Positions 36,494-43,219 of a DNA stretch of 64,000 nucleotides are shown here, piece by piece. Made by a program: the position numbers and the translations under genes. This DNA is from Sphingobacterium corticibacterium (lineage in GTDB: Bacteria > Bacteroidota > Bacteroidia > Sphingobacteriales > Sphingobacteriaceae). A model generated the notes under the pieces. That model did not search any database, was not told where the DNA came from, and saw only the letters and a program-made list of their open reading frames with translations. Where the stretch lies: the NCBI RefSeq assembly GCF_004208525.1, contig NZ_SGIT01000001.1:372001-436000 (forward strand). Direction: 5' to 3'. The first letter of the stretch is position 1. Every line of letters begins with the position of its first letter.

Positions 36494-37321
36494 TTATACT
36501 TTCTCGTTTTTAACATATTCCCCCATAATGGTGAAATTGATGGTATGTTTTAATACTTTGCGGATAGCCGCATCATAATCGCTTTGTTTTTTCCATTCTA
36601 CATCCACATAAAAATCGTATTCGTTTCGACGACCTACTACCGGCATGGATTGAATTTTGCTCAGATTTACATTTTGCTCTGCAAAGCACTGTAATACGTT
36701 GGCTAAAGCACCTACGCTATTTCCTGTTTGGAAAGATAGTGAGGCTTTGTTTGCATTTTTTTGTTCGATAATCTCGTTAGAGAGAATCAAGAAACGTGTT
36801 GCGTTTTTCTTGTTGGTTTCGATTCTTTTTTCCAGGATTTCTAAGCCGTATAATTTCGCTGCTGCCACACTCGCAATTGCTGCGGTATTGGTTAATTTGT
36901 TCTCAATAATGCTTTTGGCACATGCGGCGGTATCCATGCCTTCCTTTACCGTCCATTCGGGATAATCACTCAAAAACTCATCACATTGACGAATGGCAAT
37001 CGGATGGGACTCTACAAATTTTATATCGGAAAGCTTCGTGCCGGGTAGTGCCAGTAAATTTTGCTGTATATTTAAATGTACTTCGCCAATGATATGAAAT
37101 TTATAATCGCGAAGCAGATTGTAATTAGGTAAGATACTACCTGCAATAGCATTTTCTATGGCCATGACCACATAGTCCGCTTTGCCTTGTTTCAACATTT
37201 CACAGGTCTTCTTGAAAGATTCGCATTCTAAGATTTCAATGTCATCGTCACCGAAATATTTATGCGCCGCTTCTTCGTGAAAGGAGGCTTTAACGCCCTG
37301 TATTGCAATTTTTGTTTTCAT
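36494..37321 (-). CDS. pheA: Prephenate dehydratase
   Basis: Converts prephenate to phenylpyruvate in phenylalanine biosynthesis. It has 275 residues: a dehydratase domain (about 1-180) with IAIQGVKASFHEEAA at the N-terminus, the ENAIAGSILPNYNLL substrate loop and the catalytic TRFLIL motif (about 171-176), then a C-terminal ACT domain (about 193-270, LSFQTGNSVGALANVL and LSKIQSMPV) that normally binds Phe for feedback inhibition. No chorismate mutase is fused here; that activity is in the next gene. It is first in the operon and lies 50 bases after the attenuator terminator, so its own product pathway controls its transcription. Confidence 0.96.
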   Translation of the reverse strand: MKTKIAIQGVKASFHEEAAHKYFGDDDIEILECESFKKTCEMLKQGKADYVVMAIENAIAGSILPNYNLLRDYKFHIIGEVHLNIQQNLLALPGTKLSDIKFVESHPIAIRQCDEFLSDYPEWTVKEGMDTAACAKSIIENKLTNTAAIASVAAAKLYGLEILEKRIETNKKNATRFLILSNEIIEQKNANKASLSFQTGNSVGALANVLQCFAEQNVNLSKIQSMPVVGRRNEYDFYVDVEWKKQSDYDAAIRKVLKHTINFTIMGEYVKNEKV

Positions 37322-37370
37322 CTATTTATTCCTCTTTCATCCAATTATTTTAATCTTGTTATGCCACAAT

Positions 37371-37403
37371 AAAAAAGTCCCGAATGTAATCCGGGACTTT
37401 TTT
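37371..37403 (-). terminator. Attenuator terminator in the pheA operon leader
   Basis: On the minus strand AAAAAAGTCCCG (37403-37392) pairs with CGGGACTTTTTT (37382-37371), closing a 9-base loop and ending in a run of six U. It sits between the operon promoter and pheA, 50 bases before the start codon. TCCCGG (37396-37391), on the upstream arm of the stem, can instead pair with CCGGGA at 37434-37429, which would prevent termination. Confidence 0.9.
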
Positions 37404-37428
37404 GTTTATTTCACACAAATATACAAAC

Positions 37429-37434
37429 TCCCGG
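37429..37434 (-). promoter_or_regulatory. Antiterminator strand of the pheA attenuator
   Basis: CCGGGA on the minus strand starts 2 bases after the leader peptide stop codon. It is perfectly complementary to TCCCGG in the upstream arm of the terminator; after one G-G mismatch, three more A-U pairs extend the helix. A ribosome finishing the leader peptide would cover it, while one stalled at the Phe/Tyr codons would leave it free. A competing helix TTTTAC/GTAAAA (37454-37449 with 37440-37435) lies just upstream. Confidence 0.75.
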
Positions 37435-37436
37435 TT

Positions 37437-37490
37437 TTACCTCTTAAAGTAAAAGTTGTTAAAATAGAAGTATGTATGGTGTGTTATCAT
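37437..37490 (-). CDS. Aromatic-rich leader peptide of the pheA operon (17 residues)
   Basis: Reads ATG at 37490 to TAA at 37437: MITHHTYFYFNNFYFKR. Seven of 17 residues are Phe (4) or Tyr (3), clustered at positions 7-15. The ATG is about 13 bases after the predicted transcription start. Its stop codon falls 2 bases before the antiterminator strand and 34 bases before the terminator stem, which is the spacing expected for ribosome-mediated attenuation. The product has no other role; translation speed is the signal. Too short for normal gene finding, but composition, position and RNA pairing all agree. Confidence 0.85.
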   Translation of the reverse strand: MITHHTYFYFNNFYFKR

Positions 37491-37508
37491 GTCTCAAATT
37501 TTATAATC

Positions 37509-37540
37509 CAAAGGTAGAATTATTATTTTATATATACAAA
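37509..37540 (-). promoter_or_regulatory. Promoter of the attenuated aromatic amino acid operon
   Basis: On the minus strand TTTG (37540-37537) and TACCTTTG (37516-37509) are separated by 20 bases, the same geometry as the L31 promoter in this window. Transcription would start near 37503, just before the leader peptide. It is preceded (37541-37776) by about 240 bases of very AT-rich DNA with many A-tracts on the transcribed-side strand. Confidence 0.8.
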
Positions 37541-37776
37541 ATAAATTTAAAAATATTTGTTTTTTGTGTCGTTTTTATGGGTAATAAATAGCTGAATTTT
37601 TGATTATAAATTGGGTAGTTTTTATTGAAATTTTTAACTCGTATTTTTTGCTTTGTTTTTTTAAATATTTGTTTTCAAGCATTTTATTTTTTTATAATTG
37701 TTTTATTGAACATTTTTTTATGAAATTTTTTGCATTATTTTTATGTTTTTGATGTTATAAAATTTGATTTTTTTAT
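37541..37776. other. AT-rich spacer between bioB and the aromatic operon promoter
   Basis: About 236 bases with long T-runs on the plus strand (A-runs on the minus strand) and very few G or C. I found no gene, RNA fold or direct repeat. It could act as curved or A-tract DNA upstream of the promoter, or simply be unconstrained spacer. Confidence 0.5.
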
Positions 37777-38745
37777 CTATTTTTTCATTGGTTTTAGTCC
37801 TAGATTTTGGAGCATTTGTATGTCTTTTGTGATACAGGGATTAGGGGTGACCAAAAGCGTCTCCCGGTCGCTGGTGAAGATAGAATTTGCTCCAGCCAGA
37901 AAACACCATGCCTGTTCTGTTTCGGTCATTTCCAGGCGTCCAGCACTTAACCTGACCATGGATCCCGGCATGGCGATCCGTGTCGTTGCAATCATCCTTA
38001 CCATTTCCCATATACCAACTTTAGGGTTGTTTTCGAGTGGTGTTCCTTTTACTCTTGCCAAAGCATTGATCGGTACGGATTCTGGGTGTATGTCCATGTT
38101 AGCTAAGGTGAGCAACATCGATATTCTATCCGTCGTCGATTCGCCTAGGCCAATAATCCCGCCGGAACATACAGTTATTCCTGCTTTTCTAACATTATGA
38201 ATCGTGTTAAGACGATTGTCAAACTGACGGGTAGAGATGATCTGCTCATAATATTCAGCAGAAGTGTCCATATTGTGATTGTAGGCATAGAGCCCTGCCT
38301 CCTGTAGTCGTTTAGCTTGATGCTCTGTGAGCATGCCTAATGTACAGCATACTTCCAACCCCAGTTCGTTAACACCCTTTACCATATCGATGATCCGGTC
38401 AAAATCCCGATTGTCACGGACTTCGCGCCAGGCGGCTGCCATACAAAAGCGGGAAGAGCCATTCTCTTTTGCTTTCTTTGCGTGTGCCAAGACCGTTTCC
38501 GTGGGCAATAATGCCTGTACGTTGATGTCGGTATGATAACGGGCCGCTTGTCCACAATAGGAACAATCTTCCGGACAGCCTCCCGTTTTTACCGATAGTA
38601 ACGTTGACAGCTGTATTTCATCGGCTTTGTGCCAAATGCGGTGGACACTTGCGGCTTCATATACCAGTTCCAAGATTGGTTTGTTGTAAATAGCTAACAA
38701 TTCTTCTTTTGTCCAATCATGGCGCAATGCTTCTCTATTCCTCAT
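37777..38745 (-). CDS. bioB: Biotin synthase (radical SAM)
   Basis: Inserts sulfur into dethiobiotin to form biotin, using a [4Fe-4S] SAM cluster and an auxiliary [2Fe-2S] cluster. It has 322 residues. The SAM-cluster motif C-x3-C-x2-C is [12 protein letters not shown] (about residues 52-63). YNHNMDTS and the auxiliary-cluster residues in CCTLGML and [10 protein letters not shown] are also seen. The usual Arg ligand block is in [26 protein letters not shown]. It is transcribed alone, divergent from the DMT transporter gene; other biotin genes are not in the window. No BirA-type operator was recognised. Confidence 0.97.
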   Translation of the reverse strand: MRNREALRHDWTKEELLAIYNKPILELVYEAASVHRIWHKADEIQLSTLLSVKTGGCPEDCSYCGQAARYHTDINVQALLPTETVLAHAKKAKENGSSRFCMAAAWREVRDNRDFDRIIDMVKGVNELGLEVCCTLGMLTEHQAKRLQEAGLYAYNHNMDTSAEYYEQIISTRQFDNRLNTIHNVRKAGITVCSGGIIGLGESTTDRISMLLTLANMDIHPESVPINALARVKGTPLENNPKVGIWEMVRMIATTRIAMPGSMVRLSAGRLEMTETEQAWCFLAGANSIFTSDRETLLVTPNPCITKDIQMLQNLGLKPMKK

Positions 38746-38771
38746 ATCCTAGTATTTATTTTGTTTTTGCA

Positions 38772-38779
38772 CAAAAGTA
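38772..38779 (-). promoter_or_regulatory. -7 promoter box for bioB
   Basis: Minus-strand TACTTTTG matches TAnnTTTG, 26 bases upstream of the bioB ATG. No exact -33 TTTG is seen. Confidence 0.45.
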
Positions 38780-38885
38780 AACCCTTGTAGAAGAGATGGG
38801 GCTACCGGTTCAGAATTGAATTCTAGTCCGGCTTGGAGAAGAACGCATAATTTCATTCCTTTGTCGGCATATCTCCTTTTATACT

Positions 38886-39743
38886 ATGATATACGTACTC
38901 ATTAGTGTTATTTGCAGCGTGACCGTATCGGTTATTATCAAACTCGCCAATAAACAGGGCATTCAGCACCTCCATCTTATTGTGTGGAATTATCCCATTG
39001 CGGCGTTAGCCACGGTATTGTTCCTGAAACCGGCAGCAGCAGCGGTACCCTTAAGTGTATTGCCTTGGGATTTATACTTGTCGCTGGCACTGCTTTTACC
39101 GACCATATTTTTGTGTATTGCTTATGCGATCCAATATAGTGGTATTGTAAAAACAGAAATTGCCCAACGTTTATCGTTGTTCATTCCCTTATTGGCAGCC
39201 TTTTTCATTTTCCATGAAGCAATAGGAATCAACAAACTTGTCGGAATAGCGATTGGTATCGCCGCCATTTTGTGTTCTATCGGTTGGAAAAAAACAGGTG
39301 TGATAGCTAAAAAAGGTACATGGAGTTATGCCATTGCCGTGTTTTTTGGAATGGGGGTTATCGATATTCTATTTAAAAAAGTAGCCCTATATCGGGCGGT
39401 GTCCTACACTTATTCGATGTTATTGGTGTTTGTATTGGCGATGATTGTGGCGTTCGGCTTTCTTGTATATCGTGTTGTGGTAAAAAAAGAACGTATACAA
39501 TATAGAGCCGTAATTTGGGGAATCCTTCTGGGATTGTTTAACTTTGGGAATATCCTATTTTACATGAAAGCCCATCAGGCTTTATCTAGCAGTCCTTCGA
39601 TTGTGTTTACAGGAATGAATATTGGCGTTATCCTGTTGGGGGCGGTTGTCGGTGTCGGCTTTTTTGCGGAGCGATTGACCATGTTGAATAGGATCGGATT
39701 GGTGTTAGCTTTGATTTCCGTTTTAATTATCGCATATCTGTGA
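38886..39743 (+). CDS. EamA/DMT superfamily transporter
   Basis: A 285-residue inner-membrane permease with about ten hydrophobic helices in two EamA-like halves (about residues 1-140 and 145-285), starting MIYVLISVICSVTVSVIIKLANKQG. Drug/metabolite transporters of this type move small metabolites such as amino acids or nucleosides; the substrate is unknown. Its stop codon overlaps the start of the YigZ gene by 4 bases, and that gene overlaps a nucleoside phosphorylase, so a role linked to nucleosides is possible but only contextual. Confidence 0.88.
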   Translation: MIYVLISVICSVTVSVIIKLANKQGIQHLHLIVWNYPIAALATVLFLKPAAAAVPLSVLPWDLYLSLALLLPTIFLCIAYAIQYSGIVKTEIAQRLSLFIPLLAAFFIFHEAIGINKLVGIAIGIAAILCSIGWKKTGVIAKKGTWSYAIAVFFGMGVIDILFKKVALYRAVSYTYSMLLVFVLAMIVAFGFLVYRVVVKKERIQYRAVIWGILLGLFNFGNILFYMKAHQALSSSPSIVFTGMNIGVILLGAVVGVGFFAERLTMLNRIGLVLALISVLIIAYL

Positions 39744-40357
39744 GTCTATTTGAAGATACGTATTTAACGATTGAAGCACCCTGTGAGGGGGTGTTTAAGG
39801 ACAAAGGAAGTAAGTTTATCGCTTATGCTTATCCTTTTGGGGAGGAAGCGGCCCTCAAAGATATTATTGCTGAATTGAGGGCTTTGCATCCTAAAGCGCG
39901 ACATCACTGCTGGGCATATCGTCTGACACCAGATCGTTCTGTTTTTCGGTTGAACGATGATGGCGAACCGTCGGGAACTGCCGGTCGTCCCATTTTGAAC
40001 ACCCTACTGTCCTACGATGTCACCAATATATTGGTTGTTGTAGTGCGTTATTTTGGTGGTACATTATTGGGCGTTCCAGGATTAATAAATGCTTATAAAA
40101 CAGCTACGCAAGAAGCACTGGGGGCTGGAAAAATTGTCACGAAAACTGTCAATGATATTTATCGGATTACGTTTGATTATCTACAGATGAATGATGTAAT
40201 GCGTCTAGTAAAAGAAGAAAATTTGCCTATTTTAAAACAAGAGTTCGATAACAACTGTTCTATGGATGTTGAAGTGAGGAAGTTACTCGTTAACCAGATT
40301 ATCCAAAAGCTCGACAAGTTAGATGGTGTTCATTATGCATATCTTCATACTTTATGA
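39740..40357 (+). CDS. YigZ/IMPACT family protein
   Basis: A 205-residue protein of the UPF0029/IMPACT family. The N-terminal domain has the conserved KDKGSKFIAYAYPF, HHCWAYRL, DDGEPSGTAGRPIL and VVVRYFGGTLLGVPGL blocks (about residues 20-115). The C-terminal domain is the DUF1949 ferredoxin-like fold. Homologues bind RNA or ribosomes, but the bacterial function is not settled. It starts with GTG at 39740, overlapping the upstream transporter stop by 4 bases, and overlaps the next start by 4 bases, so the three genes are translationally coupled. Confidence 0.9.
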   Translation: MSLFEDTYLTIEAPCEGVFKDKGSKFIAYAYPFGEEAALKDIIAELRALHPKARHHCWAYRLTPDRSVFRLNDDGEPSGTAGRPILNTLLSYDVTNILVVVVRYFGGTLLGVPGLINAYKTATQEALGAGKIVTKTVNDIYRITFDYLQMNDVMRLVKEENLPILKQEFDNNCSMDVEVRKLLVNQIIQKLDKLDGVHYAYLHTL

Positions 40358-41205
40358 TAGTTGATTCAGAACTAATACTTAATGCCGACGGGAGTACTTA
40401 TCACCTTAATCTATTGCCAGGAGATTTGGCATCCACCATCGTTTTTGTGAGTGAACCTAATCTAGTGGGAGAGGTATCTCGTTATTTCGACCAAATCGAT
40501 GTAAAAAAGGGAAAACGGGAATTCATCACCCATACAGGTCTGTTACGAAATAAACGTATCTCTGTTATTTCTACAGGGATCGGTACGGACAATATTGATA
40601 TCGTTTTCAATGAAATTGATGCATTGGTCAATGTCGACTTTGGAACGCGTGCATTGAGATCGCCATTAACGAGCCTAGATATTATTCGTATCGGAACCTC
40701 TGGTTCAATACAAGGTGATATTCGGTTGGGTACCATCTTGGCGAGTGAATATGCAATCGGCTTTGATACGTTGATGCAATATTATGTAAAGAATTATTCG
40801 GAAGAAGAAAAAGCGATTCAACATGCCGTAATGAACCATTTTGATAAGTTAGGTTTTACGCCTTACGTTGGCAGCGCAAGTAAAAAGTTGCTCCATCGGA
40901 TAGCTCGTGATCTTCCAAAAGGTATAACCATGACGGCACCGGGGTTTTATGGACAAGACCTGTCCATGAGAACAAGGAATGTGTATCCCGATCTTATACG
41001 AAAAGCGAATGCATTTCAGTTGGAGGGAAGATCTATTACGAATCTAGAAATGGAAACGGCAGGCATCTATGCGCTAGCAAATATGTTTGGCCACCATGCA
41101 CTTTCTATTAACGCGATCCTTGCCAGTAGGCTACATGATGCTTTCGTGGATAACCCTAAAGAGATTATAGACAAGGTCATACGGTTTGTGTTGGAAAGGA
41201 TTTAG
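40354..41205 (+). CDS. Nucleoside phosphorylase (uridine/purine phosphorylase family)
   Basis: A 283-residue member of the NP-I family, which cleaves nucleosides with phosphate to the free base and ribose-1-phosphate. Visible motifs are the phosphate-binding ISTGIGTDN and IRIGTSGSIQ segments and the ribose-binding NLEMETAGIYALANMFG near the C-terminus (the M-E-x-x pattern, about residues 230-246). It is longer than typical enterobacterial Udp and resembles the uridine phosphorylase-like group. Start overlaps YigZ by 4 bases (ATGA). It ends 10 bases before a convergent unknown gene. Confidence 0.88.
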   Translation: MIVDSELILNADGSTYHLNLLPGDLASTIVFVSEPNLVGEVSRYFDQIDVKKGKREFITHTGLLRNKRISVISTGIGTDNIDIVFNEIDALVNVDFGTRALRSPLTSLDIIRIGTSGSIQGDIRLGTILASEYAIGFDTLMQYYVKNYSEEEKAIQHAVMNHFDKLGFTPYVGSASKKLLHRIARDLPKGITMTAPGFYGQDLSMRTRNVYPDLIRKANAFQLEGRSITNLEMETAGIYALANMFGHHALSINAILASRLHDAFVDNPKEIIDKVIRFVLERI

Positions 41206-41214
41206 CTGTATTGG

Positions 41215-41913
41215 TTACTTTCCTTCTCTTTTTAATTTGTCTCTTAGTAATTGATCGATTACTTCAACCCGTCGATACACAACTTGAGTCGTTTCAACCA
41301 AGTTCTTGTATTTATCAAATATTTCCCTTGCTAATTCGGTGTAATGAAAGAAAAATTCTTCTACTTTCCCGTATTCTTCTAGAAACGCCTGATGATCATC
41401 GTCCAACGATACGGTGTGGACAGATACCTCTTCATAGCGTGGGTATACTTCATCGAGTGCATTGAAATAAGTAGGGTCAATCACGGCGTCATCTTCGTAG
41501 ATATTTTCTATATCGCGATTATAGATTTCCGTCAGGTCAACTACTTTTTCATAGAGATTTTGTATGTCCACGTTGTGTTTGTCACAAACCGCAAAGAATG
41601 TTCCGATATCGATGGTGATTTCTCCGTCAAAAAGTTCTTTGTCTTCCAGCTCTGTAACACCGAGCCAGTCTTCTAGTATTTCCAGCTCCTGCTCGATGCC
41701 TAAACGGCGAAAAGAGAGGTCTGCAATGATATCGTCTACCGTCTTTAATTTACGTTCTATTTCGGTGACGTGTGCTTTGATTTCCCAAGTTTTATCATGA
41801 GCTTCGTAATAGGATTGCAACGCTTCCTGTTCAAACGATGGTGGTGTGATCTCGTCATCAAAATCGAGTGTAATATCTTTGAGAGGATGTTCTTTAACAA
41901 TTGTTTTTATCAT
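41215..41913 (-). CDS. Hypothetical acidic coiled-coil protein
   Basis: A 232-residue cytoplasmic-looking protein without signal peptide or membrane segment. It is acidic and largely helical, with heptad-like stretches such as EIKAHVTEIERKLKTVDDIIADL (about residues 47-69) and a basic C-terminal helix (RVEVIDQLLRDKLKREGK). I do not recognise a family. It lies 42 bases downstream of rodA on the same strand, so it may ride on the cell-shape transcript; no terminator is seen between them. Confidence 0.6.
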   Translation of the reverse strand: MIKTIVKEHPLKDITLDFDDEITPPSFEQEALQSYYEAHDKTWEIKAHVTEIERKLKTVDDIIADLSFRRLGIEQELEILEDWLGVTELEDKELFDGEITIDIGTFFAVCDKHNVDIQNLYEKVVDLTEIYNRDIENIYEDDAVIDPTYFNALDEVYPRYEEVSVHTVSLDDDHQAFLEEYGKVEEFFFHYTELAREIFDKYKNLVETTQVVYRRVEVIDQLLRDKLKREGK

Positions 41914-41955
41914 ATCGTGCTTTGCTGTTCCGTGTGTTAAAGATATTGAAATTAT

Positions 41956-43218
41956 TTAACCATTCAAACCCTTACGACTGGAGTCAAAGCATAGTAAAAT
42001 AAATAACAGTATAGTAAAGCTCCATAAAGAAGAACCACCGTAACTGATGAAGGGGAGGGGAATACCAATAACAGGAACTATACCGATCGTCATGCCGATG
42101 TTGATAAAGAAATGGAAAAATAGGATAGAAGCGACGCCGTAGGCATAAATCCGTGCAAAAGCTGTTCGTTGGCGTTCCGCGATATTAACTAAACGGAGCA
42201 GGAGTGCAAGATAGATGGCTATTACAAACGTAGAACCCACAAATCCCCATTCTTCGCCAATGGTACAGAAAATAAAATCGGTACTTTGTTCTGGGACAAA
42301 TTTATATTTGGTTTGTGTTCCCTGGAGAAAACCCTTACCCAGTAGCTGTCCTGATCCAATTGCGATTTTGGACTGATTGAGATTATATCCTTCGCCACGC
42401 GGATCGTGTATTTTTCCTAAAATAACATCAATCCGATTGCGTTGATGTGATTGTAAAATATGTTCATAAGCATAATCAACACAAAGTACATACACACTAC
42501 ATCCAAGAAAAAGTAAGCCAACGTTGATGATATATTTGCGTTTTTTGCGTAGCAAATAAATGAATAACCCTGCAATCAGTGCCAGTATACTAATAATAAT
42601 CCATTGATTAATAAGCAGCGCGGATATAAATAAAAGAATGGCGAGACCACCTAATAGCAAGAGTGTATTGCCGACGTAACCTTCGCGGTAAAATACAAAA
42701 ACCAGTGCGAAGAATGCAAGCGCGGAACCGGTGTCGGGTTGGAGCATGACCAATGCGACGGGGAACAGAATAATCAAGGCACCAATAAGTAGTGTTTTGG
42801 TATTTGGATTTTTATTGGTTTGGGAACTAAGATAGGAGGCCAGGAGTAGACAAGTGGCTAGTTTACCAAATTCGGAAGGTTGTAAACGAAAGCTGCCTAG
42901 TGGTATCCAAGCTTGATTCCCGCCGACATTCCGACCAATAATCAATACCAATATCAATAAAAAAATAACCACAATATAAATGAGTGGGGATGCTGAAATA
43001 AAAAACTTAGCGTCTATAATCAGAATGCTAAACCCGATAATTACAGCCGTGAAAATGTAAATAGATTGCTTGCCATAATTGGTTGCCATGCTGAAAAGAC
43101 TAGGCTGCTCGGGATCATAAACGGCAGCATAGATATTAAACCAGCCAATCAGGCAGAGAGAGAACCACAATGAAATAGTGAACCAATCGATACGTCCAAA
43201 AAAACTTTTCTCTTTCAT
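41956..43218 (-). CDS. rodA: Peptidoglycan glycosyltransferase RodA (SEDS family)
   Basis: A 420-residue polytopic inner-membrane SEDS glycosyltransferase that polymerises lipid II for lateral wall growth with its partner PBP2. About ten transmembrane helices are visible. Signature segments are VMLQPDTGSALAFFALVFV, IGSGQLLGKGFLQGTQTKYKFVPEQSTDFIF, and the C-terminal PVIGIPLPFISYGGSSL (about 385-401). The catalytic Asp of the family lies in the QSTDFIF region. It is next after mrdA (2 bases), the last certain member of the mreB-mreC-mreD-mrdA-rodA operon. Confidence 0.97.
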   Translation of the reverse strand: MKEKSFFGRIDWFTISLWFSLCLIGWFNIYAAVYDPEQPSLFSMATNYGKQSIYIFTAVIIGFSILIIDAKFFISASPLIYIVVIFLLILVLIIGRNVGGNQAWIPLGSFRLQPSEFGKLATCLLLASYLSSQTNKNPNTKTLLIGALIILFPVALVMLQPDTGSALAFFALVFVFYREGYVGNTLLLLGGLAILLFISALLINQWIIISILALIAGLFIYLLRKKRKYIINVGLLFLGCSVYVLCVDYAYEHILQSHQRNRIDVILGKIHDPRGEGYNLNQSKIAIGSGQLLGKGFLQGTQTKYKFVPEQSTDFIFCTIGEEWGFVGSTFVIAIYLALLLRLVNIAERQRTAFARIYAYGVASILFFHFFINIGMTIGIVPVIGIPLPFISYGGSSLWSFTILLFILLCFDSSRKGLNG

Positions 43219-43219
43219 G

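Noticed and set aside
37371..37403. The hairpin as a terminator for bioB
   Set aside because: It lies about 375 bases past the bioB stop codon and after a complete promoter and leader peptide; its pairing with the antiterminator strand explains it better.
37371..37490. The pheA leader as a T-box riboswitch
   Set aside because: No conserved T-box sequence or specifier stem is present, the leader is short, and T-boxes are mainly a Gram-positive device.
37730..38200. 156-codon open frame on the plus strand overlapping bioB
   Set aside because: Antisense to the conserved C-terminal half of biotin synthase and starts in low-complexity AT-rich DNA.
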